Source: Caldifarciminota bacterium (GTDB taxonomy: Bacteria; Hydrothermota; Tepidihabitantia; SM23-42). From it: 5,139 nucleotides of DNA. Under the pieces are notes generated by a model, which had not been told where the DNA came from, searched no databases, and saw only the letters and a list, made by a program, of their open reading frames with translations. The position numbers and the translations under genes were made by a program. The stretch spans positions 1 through 5,139 of the forward strand of contig JAGMEL010000315.1 of NCBI GenBank assembly GCA_023128195.1, written 5' to 3'. Numbering within the stretch: the stretch's first letter is position 1; the number at the start of each line of letters is the position of its first letter. Of the stretch, positions 1-4,616 are shown one piece after another.

Positions 1-2
1 AG

Positions 3-752
3 ATGGACCCAAGATTAGAGATTATCGGCAAAAGATTAGAAAACATAAGAAATTCGATTGCCGTCTCAGGTGGGAAAGGCGGGATTGGTAAAAGTTTAAT
101 TGCTTCCAGTTTGGCATTGACTCTATCAAAGTTGGGTTACAAAGTTGGTCTATTGGATTTAGATTTTTGCGGTCCATCTACACATACAATATTAGGGATA
201 AGAGGTATTTATCCTAAAGAAGAGAAAGGAATTATCCCACCTGAAATTCATGGTATCAAATTTATGTCAATTATTTATTATGCTGGTGATAATCCTTCAC
301 CATTAAGAGGCATTGATATTTCAAATGCCTTAATAGAATTGCTAGCCATTACTCGATGGGGTTCATTAGATTTTCTGATTATTGATATGCCTCCAGGCAT
401 TGGAGATACAACCTTAGATATAATTCGACTAATGAAAAAAGCTGAATTTCTCATCGTAGCTACTCAATCAAAGGTTGTACTTGAAACCGTTAAGAAGGTA
501 TTGAAAATACTTAAAGAGTTGGGGGTTCCAATTATTGGGGTTATCGAAAATATGAGGGCTACAAAGTCTTCATTTGTAGAGGATCAAATAAAGATATTCG
601 ATGTACCTTTTATAGGTGAAATAGATTTTGACAAAAAGCTTGAGGATTCAATTGGAGATGTAAATAGAATTCCAAAGACTGAGTTTGCAGAAAATGTGAA
701 GAAAATTGTTTTAAGTACACCTGCATTCAAATTAAAGAAAGGATTAGCATAG
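3..752 (+). CDS. Mrp/MinD-class P-loop ATPase, HypB-AT-like, probable nickel-delivery ATPase
   Basis: A 249-residue cytoplasmic SIMIBI-class ATPase. Visible motifs are the deviant Walker A KGGIGKS (25-31), LLDLDFCGPS (50-59) and the switch DMPPGIGD (128-135), followed by GVIENM (179-184). The start MDPRLEIIGKRL is typical of this family, so the ATG at base 3 is probably the true start, although its ribosome site lies outside the window. NBP35/ApbC/Mrp iron-sulfur carriers have a CPHC-like motif just after the ENM stretch. Here that stretch has no cysteine, and C56 is the only one in the protein. From memory, the stretches around PPEIHGIKFMS and LRGIDISNALIELLAITRW resemble the Mrp/MinD-type HypB (HypB-AT) of Thermococcus, which partners HypA in nickel delivery to hydrogenase. 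The coupled LarC-like nickel gene downstream supports a nickel role. The ATPase class is secure; the nickel function is inferred. A generic Mrp-type scaffold is the alternative. Confidence 0.85.
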   Translation: MDPRLEIIGKRLENIRNSIAVSGGKGGIGKSLIASSLALTLSKLGYKVGLLDLDFCGPSTHTILGIRGIYPKEEKGIIPPEIHGIKFMSIIYYAGDNPSPLRGIDISNALIELLAITRWGSLDFLIIDMPPGIGDTTLDIIRLMKKAEFLIVATQSKVVLETVKKVLKILKELGVPIIGVIENMRATKSSFVEDQIKIFDVPFIGEIDFDKKLEDSIGDVNRIPKTEFAENVKKIVLSTPAFKLKKGLA

Positions 753-755
753 GAG
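751..755 (+). promoter_or_regulatory. Ribosome binding site of the larC-like gene, overlapping the upstream stop
   Basis: AGGAG shares two bases with the TAG stop of the ATPase gene (750-752) and lies 8 bases before the ATG at 764. Ribosomes ending the ATPase would sit on this site, so the two proteins are probably translationally coupled and made together. Confidence 0.75.
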
Positions 756-763
756 TAAAAACC

Positions 764-1585
764 ATGAAATTAGTTATAGACACAAAAAATGGCATTGCAG
801 GTGATATAGTAAATGCTGGGTTAATTGGGCTGGGGGCTAACGAAAAGCAGATGATATCCGCAATGGAGTATGCAGGAAATCATATTGGTACAGCCAAGAT
901 TAAACCAACTATTGACCATGGTGCTCTAAAATTAGAGGTCAGAATAGAAACTGATTATGAGCATCTTCATGAATCCAAGGCAAAGGCGTTTTTGGCAAAA
1001 ATTACAAGCGATTTGGACATTGACAAATTTTATAGAGATATTGCGACAAGAACATTGAATGTTCTCTGTGATGCTGAAAGATATGTTCATAGTCATGATA
1101 AAAGACTGCGACACATGTTACATCGCTATTATCATAACCATAAGAAGCATAATCAATCTCCAGATTATAAACATAATCATAAAGGAATTTACTATCATCA
1201 TAAAGGATACAACATCGAGGCCATTCTTCATGAAGCTAAGGATATTTTCATCGATGTTGTTGGTTTAAGTATAGGGCTACGGGAATTAGATATAAGTGAA
1301 ATAGGTTATTTAGATTACATCAATGTTGGAAATGGCACCATTAGGTTTTCTCACGGTGAATTTGAAGTGCCTGCACCCGCTACTGAACAAATACTAAATA
1401 AATATGGTCTTCGTTGGGAAAAATCGGATATTAATGAGGAAATGGCTACACCAACAGGGGTAAGCATTCTTGCTGGTTGTAAGGCGAAAAGGATATATGC
1501 CTTGGAAGATTATCACATAATAAAGAAAAGCTTAGCCAAAGGAACAAGGGGCCTTCCCTCAATATGCTTTTTCTTAATAGAATAG
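764..1585 (+). CDS. Short LarC-family (DUF111, LarC1-only) nickel-binding protein with His-rich insert
   Basis: A 273-residue protein matching the N-terminal (LarC1) part of LarC, the protein that inserts nickel into the pincer cofactor of lactate racemase. Recognisable blocks are NGIAGD near the start (9-14, the SGISGD position), AERYVHSH (104-111), ILHEAKDIFIDVVG (154-167, the HEVGAVDAIVDIVG position), INVGNGTIRFSHGEFEVPAPAT (186-207, split here only for reading) and MATPTG (227-232). The end, KGTRGLP (259-265), corresponds to the GAGTRDLP segment closing LarC1. The CTP-binding LarC2 half (LETNIDDM region, 100+ residues) is absent, and no frame downstream resumes it. Eleven histidines fall in residues 109-146, between the AExxVH and LHEA blocks, where ordinary LarC has a short linker. 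The protein is probably a nickel chaperone or store working with the upstream ATPase. Without LarC2, full cyclometallase activity is unlikely unless a separate partner exists. Confidence 0.85.
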   Translation: MKLVIDTKNGIAGDIVNAGLIGLGANEKQMISAMEYAGNHIGTAKIKPTIDHGALKLEVRIETDYEHLHESKAKAFLAKITSDLDIDKFYRDIATRTLNVLCDAERYVHSHDKRLRHMLHRYYHNHKKHNQSPDYKHNHKGIYYHHKGYNIEAILHEAKDIFIDVVGLSIGLRELDISEIGYLDYINVGNGTIRFSHGEFEVPAPATEQILNKYGLRWEKSDINEEMATPTGVSILAGCKAKRIYALEDYHIIKKSLAKGTRGLPSICFFLIE

Positions 1586-1604
1586 AAATTGCATGTTAAT
1601 GTAG

Positions 1605-1643
1605 CCTTTGGCGATTCGTTACTCTTCGGAGGATTCGTAACTC
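1605..1643 (+). repeat. Two-copy 19-20 bp tandem repeat with a TTCG-loop hairpin
   Basis: GATTCGTTACTC (1613-1624) recurs as GATTCGTAACTC (1632-1643), 19 bases on, with one mismatch. The bases before each copy are also alike (CCTTTGGC and TCTTCGGA). The same DNA can fold: CTC (1622-1624) pairs with GAG (1629-1631) around a TTCG loop, and GTTA (1618-1621) pairs with TAAC (1638-1641) across a six-base bulge. No T-run follows, so it is not an ordinary terminator. It lies just after the larC-like gene and before the next promoter. Function unknown. Confidence 0.55.
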
Positions 1644-1690
1644 TGCATCGTCTGTGAAAGCGAATAGAATAATCTTCTTCAATTTACGCC

Positions 1691-1718
1691 TTGATTTTAA
1701 ATTTCTTTTTTATATAAT
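1691..1718 (+). promoter_or_regulatory. Sigma70-type promoter for the aldo/keto reductase
   Basis: TTGATT (1691-1696) and a perfect TATAAT (1713-1718) are separated by 16 bases. Transcription would begin near 1725, giving a leader of roughly 57 bases before the ATG at 1782. A second TATAAT at 1726-1731 has no matching -35 element. The site suggests the reductase is transcribed separately from the nickel pair. Confidence 0.6.
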
Positions 1719-1771
1719 ATGTTATTATAATTGGAATAAGTAAATTAAGTATTGTGTCCCCGGAATTTTTT

Positions 1772-1775
1772 GGAG
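1772..1775 (+). promoter_or_regulatory. Ribosome binding site that sets the reductase start
   Basis: GGAG is followed by 6 bases and then the ATG at 1782. The open frame extends back to a TTG at 1752, but the ten extra residues would place this site inside the gene, and aldo/keto reductases usually begin as the ATG version does (MQLRRLG). The ATG is therefore preferred. Confidence 0.75.
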
Positions 1776-1781
1776 AAAGTT

Positions 1782-2756
1782 ATGCAGCTACGAAGATTAG
1801 GCTATACATCACTTAATTTATCTGTCATTGGATTAGGCACTTGGGCAATGGGAGGCGGTGGTTGGAAGTTCGGCTGGGGACCTCAGAACGATAAAGAATC
1901 TATTAATACCATTTTACAAGCGATAGAAAGCGGAGTGAATTGGATAGATACTGCACCAGTTTATGGATTCGGGCATGCTGAAGAGGTTGTTGGCAAGGTC
2001 ATTAAAAGTCTACGCGATAAGGTTATCATAGCCACTAAGTGCGGTCGGCTCTGGCGTGAGGATGGAAATATTTATGGTAATCTAAAAAAGGAAAGCATCC
2101 ATAGAGAAGTTGAGGTAAGTTTAAGACGACTCGGTATCGATGTTATTGACCTCTACCAGATTCATTGGCCAGAACCAGAAGAAGATATTGAGGAAGCGTG
2201 GAGCACTATAGCAGATTTGGTAGAAGAAGGTAAAATTCGCTACGCTGGAGTCTCCAATTTCAGTGTAAGTCAACTCAAAAGGATCCAACCTATTCATCCA
2301 GTAGCGTCACTTCAGCCGCCGTATAGTTTGATTGAACGAGATATTGAGAGCGAGATGCTCTTCGATTATTGTGCAGCTAATAACATTGGAGTGATTGTAT
2401 ACAGTCCTTTGCAAAAAGGATTAATCACTGGTAAATTCTCAAGAGAACGTGTTTATAATTTACCTCAGGATGACCATCGGAGAAATGATCCAGACTTTCA
2501 AGAACCTAAGTTAGGTGCTCATCTTAAATTAGTTGAAGACCTTCGCCCTATTGCTAAAAAAAATGATAGAACTATAGCACAGCTTGCGATAGCATGGGTG
2601 TTGCGCCGTCCAGAGGTTACATCAGCAATTGTAGGGGCAAGAAAGCCTTCACAAATAGAAGAGAACATAGGTGCTACGGATTGGAAAATCAGCGAAGAGG
2701 ATTACAAAAGAATAGAAACTATTTTAGATGAAATGGAAAAGAAAATTAGAGGGTAG
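1782..2756 (+). CDS. Aldo/keto reductase
   Basis: A 324-residue, full-length NAD(P)H-dependent oxidoreductase with the (beta/alpha)8 aldo/keto reductase fold, presumably cytoplasmic. It begins MQLRRLGYTSLNLSVIGLGT, the standard opening beta-hairpin and first strand. The catalytic tetrad is complete: D56 and Y61 in WIDTAPVYG, K86 in ATKCG and H128 in YQIHWPEP. The other family landmarks are present: GVSNF (156-160), YSPLQKGLITGKF (207-219) and the cofactor-phosphate loop with AIVGARKPSQIEEN (282-295). Signature and length fit the broad bacterial subfamilies related to YajO/YhdN or IolS. The substrate cannot be read from sequence; small aldehydes, ketones or sugars are all possible. It has its own promoter and ribosome site and is followed by a 180-base gap, so it may be a single-gene unit. 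Nothing suggests damage. Confidence 0.93.
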   Translation: MQLRRLGYTSLNLSVIGLGTWAMGGGGWKFGWGPQNDKESINTILQAIESGVNWIDTAPVYGFGHAEEVVGKVIKSLRDKVIIATKCGRLWREDGNIYGNLKKESIHREVEVSLRRLGIDVIDLYQIHWPEPEEDIEEAWSTIADLVEEGKIRYAGVSNFSVSQLKRIQPIHPVASLQPPYSLIERDIESEMLFDYCAANNIGVIVYSPLQKGLITGKFSRERVYNLPQDDHRRNDPDFQEPKLGAHLKLVEDLRPIAKKNDRTIAQLAIAWVLRRPEVTSAIVGARKPSQIEENIGATDWKISEEDYKRIETILDEMEKKIRG

Positions 2757-2843
2757 AGATGAGCGAGAATCTAAGGGTATTGGCAATTTCCAGGGGAACA
2801 ACGACACTTGTGGAGTGTAGCACAACTGTTTAGCGAGCAATGA

Positions 2844-2872
2844 AGAACAAATTGCCTCTGGCAAATTCTTTT
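2844..2872 (+). terminator. Terminator-like hairpin after the reductase
   Basis: TTGCC (2852-2856) pairs with GGCAA (2860-2864) around a TCT loop. Pairing continues outward past two single mismatches: AA 2849-2850 with TT 2866-2867, and A2844-A2847 with 2869-2872 including one G-T pair. The 3' arm ends in TTCTTTT, a weak T-run like that of intrinsic terminators. It is about 90 bases beyond the reductase stop and 65 before pdxB, so it may end the reductase transcript. The T-run belongs to the stem, which makes the call tentative. Confidence 0.4.
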
Positions 2873-2936
2873 ATCGGTGAAATATTAAGCAGAATACCCC
2901 GGTAGTGTTAAAAATATTTCAACGTTGCCGAACAAG

Positions 2937-4097
2937 ATGAGATCTATCTTGAAGATTTTCGCCGATAAAAACATCCCTTTTGTTAGGGAGACTTTTAGTC
3001 ATCTTGGAGAAGTAAAGACTTTCCCAGGACGTAAAATAGACAGGAAGTTCCTGCGAGAGGCTGATGTTCTTTTGGTAAGATCGGTTACCAAGGTGAATGC
3101 CTCTTTATTAGAAGGAAGTCGGATAATGTTTGTAGGCACGGCTACCATTGGCTATGAACATATTGATTCAAAATACCTCAAGGAGAGAGGCATTGGTTTC
3201 TTTTGCGCCACTGGCAGTAATGCCGATTCGGTTAAGGAGTATTTCTTTACAGCCCTCCTCTTACTTGCCCGCAAAAAGGGATTTTTCCTGAAAGGAAAAA
3301 CTTTGGGCGTAGTAGGGGTAGGCAATATTGGGAAACGGGTGGTATCTTGTGCTCGGGCACTGGGAATGAAGATTCTTGAGAATGACCCTCCACGGGCTCG
3401 CAAGGAGAGAAAAGCACACTTTAAGGTTCTTGACCAATTGATGGAGGCAGATATTATCACTCTCCATGTCCCGCTTACTTACCAGGGGGTGGATGCAACC
3501 TATCATCTATTTGATGCCGAAAGAATAGCCAAGATGAAACCTGATAGCATTCTTGTGAATACTTCGCGGGGTAGTGTAGTTGATGATGAAGCCCTGAAGA
3601 AGGCACTCTCTAAAGGTACAATTGGTGGAGCAGTGCTTGATGTCTGGGAAGGCGAGCCAGAGATAGATGTTAACCTCCTTAAGATGGTAGATATCGGAAC
3701 GCCTCACATTGCCGGTTATTCCTTTGATGGTAAAATCAATGGTACCAGGATGATCTACCATGCGGTCTGTAATTTCTTCAAAATAAAGTCTACCTGGGAT
3801 CCTTCTCGGTTAATGCCGTCGGTAGAAGTTCCTCATCTAAGGATTGAGGTGACAGACGATGAAGAGGAGGAGGTTATCCAGAGGATTATAAGACAAATTT
3901 ACGATATTGAGGTCGACGATAATTCCCTGCGGGAGATTCTCAATTGCGAGGAGAGAAAAAGGGGTTCCTTCTTTGATCGGCTTCGCCATCAATATCGCCA
4001 TCGCCGAGAGTTCTTCAATACAAATCTAAAATTCTCCAGAGAATGCAGGGTACTGAAGGAAAAATTCATTGCCCTTGGTTTTTCTGTGAAAAATTAA
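2937..4097 (+). CDS. pdxB: Erythronate-4-phosphate dehydrogenase (PdxB)
   Basis: A 386-residue, cytoplasmic NAD-dependent 2-hydroxyacid dehydrogenase that oxidises 4-phosphoerythronate in the DXP-dependent pathway to pyridoxal phosphate. PdxB-specific segments include FADKNIPFVRE (8-18), LGEVKTFPGR (23-32), LLVRSVTKVN (45-54) and FVGTATIGYEHID (65-77). The Rossmann motif is GVGNIG (127-132). Catalytic residues are R211 (NTSRGSVVD), D235 and E240 (LDVWEGEPE) and H257 (GTPHIAGY). They sit at a constant offset of three from E. coli R208, D232, E237 and H254. Residues about 290-386 are the PdxB dimerisation domain (DUF3410), with YDIEVDD and FDRLRHQYRHRREF, which separates it from SerA. The ATG at 2937 gives the expected N-terminus; the frame also allows TTG at 2925. 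Neither has a clear ribosome site. GC is higher than in neighbouring genes. No other B6 gene is in the window. Confidence 0.93.
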   Translation: MRSILKIFADKNIPFVRETFSHLGEVKTFPGRKIDRKFLREADVLLVRSVTKVNASLLEGSRIMFVGTATIGYEHIDSKYLKERGIGFFCATGSNADSVKEYFFTALLLLARKKGFFLKGKTLGVVGVGNIGKRVVSCARALGMKILENDPPRARKERKAHFKVLDQLMEADIITLHVPLTYQGVDATYHLFDAERIAKMKPDSILVNTSRGSVVDDEALKKALSKGTIGGAVLDVWEGEPEIDVNLLKMVDIGTPHIAGYSFDGKINGTRMIYHAVCNFFKIKSTWDPSRLMPSVEVPHLRIEVTDDEEEEVIQRIIRQIYDIEVDDNSLREILNCEERKRGSFFDRLRHQYRHRREFFNTNLKFSRECRVLKEKFIALGFSVKN

Positions 4098-4155
4098 TTC
4101 AGATAAAAAGTGGTAACGATATGTGTTAACGTTTGCAGAAGAGAGAGGTCCACCG

Positions 4156-4183
4156 TTGATTTGCTGCAGGTTTTGGGTATAAT
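4156..4183 (+). promoter_or_regulatory. Consensus sigma70-type promoter before the integrase remnant
   Basis: TTGATT (4156-4161), 16 bases, then a perfect TATAAT (4178-4183): the same hexamers and spacing as the promoter at 1691-1718. The predicted start of transcription, near 4190, falls on the ATG of the remnant at 4189, so any transcript would be leaderless for that frame. It would also read through the tandem hairpins into the hydrolase gene at 4617. Confidence 0.55.
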
Positions 4184-4188
4184 TTCCT

Positions 4189-4452
4189 ATGACTTTTGAA
4201 AAATCAGAAAATTACAAAATAAGAATCCTCAAAGGAAAACCTAAAAGAGTTAGAGCAGTTTTCCTTTATAAGCCCACCTTTGCTACTCATTTATTAGAGG
4301 GCGGAACGAAACTTCGTTATAAACAGGAGTCACTGAGGCACAAGAGTTCAATAACAACAGAGATTTATACTCATGTCTCAACTAAAGATTTAAGCGAAAT
4401 TAAATGTCCATTAGATACCTTTATTTCAAATAAACAGGGGATGAAAAGATGA
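4189..4452 (+). pseudogene. Tyrosine recombinase (XerC/XerD/phage integrase type) remnant, internally deleted
   Basis: An 87-codon open frame containing only C-terminal pieces of a tyrosine recombinase, normally about 280-330 residues. Residues 31-71, from FATHLLEGGTKLRY through HKSSITTEIYTHVSTKDLSE, match the end of the catalytic domain and keep the box-III histidine (H51) and the nucleophile Y60. The preceding box II, usually HTLRHSFATH, reads FLYKPTFATH, so the catalytic His and Arg are replaced by F25 and K28. Residues 11-25, IRILKGKPKRVRAVF, resemble the beta-hairpin GKGxKxR segment that normally lies some 70 residues earlier, implying an internal deletion. The first catalytic Arg and the whole N-terminal domain are missing. 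An in-frame stop at 4180-4182 blocks any upstream extension, and no ribosome site precedes the ATG. It cannot be an active recombinase as written. It marks past mobility next to the tandem hairpins. Confidence 0.8.
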
Positions 4453-4453
4453 T

Positions 4454-4491
4454 TGAATGTGTGCTTATTTATGATGGTACCGGGACATTCA
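4454..4491 (+). repeat. Inverted repeat after the integrase remnant
   Basis: TGAATGT (4454-4460) is the exact reverse complement of ACATTCA (4485-4491), with a 24-base loop between them that includes the palindrome GGTACC (4476-4481). No T-run follows. It begins two bases after the remnant's stop codon and ends 11 bases before the first 40-bp unit, so it may belong to the same recombination-site region. Seven bases over such a loop could also be chance. Confidence 0.35.
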
Positions 4492-4502
4492 GCCATAGGA
4501 GG

Positions 4503-4542
4503 GTATATACGAAACAGGTTTAGATATACCTCTGTTTTGGTA
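4503..4542 (+). repeat. Tandem 40-bp hairpin unit, copy 1
   Basis: Begins GTATATACGAA and carries AGATAT in its middle (4522-4527). It is an imperfect palindrome: C4510-A4516 pair with T4533-G4539 (seven pairs, one G-T), G4517 pairs with C4532, and T4521-A4522 pair with T4527-A4528 around a GATA loop. An alternative inner fold pairs GGT (4517-4519) with ACC (4528-4530), leaving two bulged bases. It is directly followed by copy 2 with no spacer. The likely role is a recombination site or remnant of one, inferred from the integrase fragment just upstream. Confidence 0.65.
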
Positions 4543-4582
4543 GTATATACGAACCTAGTTCAGATATGAACGAGTTGTACGA
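4543..4582 (+). repeat. Tandem 40-bp hairpin unit, copy 2
   Basis: Matches copy 1 at 26 of 40 positions, including GTATATACGAA and AGATAT (4562-4567). It folds in the same register: G4558-A4562 pair with T4567-C4571 around a GATA loop, and C4555-T4556 with A4573-G4574. With two single-base bulges (4551, 4554) the stem continues through A4552-A4553 with 4575-4576 and T4548-C4550 with 4577-4579. Pair 4516-4533 (A-T) in copy 1 is T-A here, and pair 4521-4528 (T-A) is C-G here, so pairing survives sequence change. TACGAA recurs at the right end (4578-4583). Confidence 0.65.
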
Positions 4583-4605
4583 AATATAATTATTTACGAT
4601 TGAAA

Positions 4606-4612
4606 AGGAGGT
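4606..4612 (+). promoter_or_regulatory. Strong ribosome binding site of the hydrolase
   Basis: AGGAGGT, a near-perfect anti-16S match, ends 4 bases before the ATG at 4617. It fixes the start of a gene that is otherwise easy to miss because its stop codon lies beyond the window. Confidence 0.85.
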
Positions 4613-4616
4613 ATTA

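Noticed and set aside
1586..1700. Possible LarC2 continuation by frameshift after the larC-like gene
   Set aside because: None of the three frames shows the LETNIDDM-like opening or other LarC2 motifs, and stops are frequent.
1752..1781. TTG start ten codons upstream for the aldo/keto reductase
   Set aside because: The GGAG at 1772-1775 would be inside the gene, and the family N-terminus matches the ATG at 1782.
2759..2833. 24-codon open frame starting ATG just after the reductase stop
   Set aside because: Too short, resembles nothing known, and overlaps the hairpin-forming leader.
2925..2936. TTG start for pdxB
   Set aside because: It adds four residues not expected from the family and has no better ribosome site than the ATG at 2937.
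4114..4133. TAACG direct repeats and AACG/CGTT stem after pdxB
   Set aside because: Only four or five bases each, with no T-run; easily chance in AT-rich DNA.
4449..4523. 24-codon frame overlapping the remnant's stop as ATGA
   Set aside because: It runs into the first 40-bp unit, has no recognisable product, and is too short to support.
4503..4582. CRISPR array or classical attC/dif site
   Set aside because: There are only two units with no spacers, so it is not CRISPR. The RYYYAAC/GTTRRRY attC core and the 28-bp dif layout do not match.
4585..4590. TATAAT as a dedicated hydrolase promoter
   Set aside because: A perfect -10 element, but no -35-like hexamer at 15-19 bases upstream and no TG extension; the AT-rich context makes it weak.
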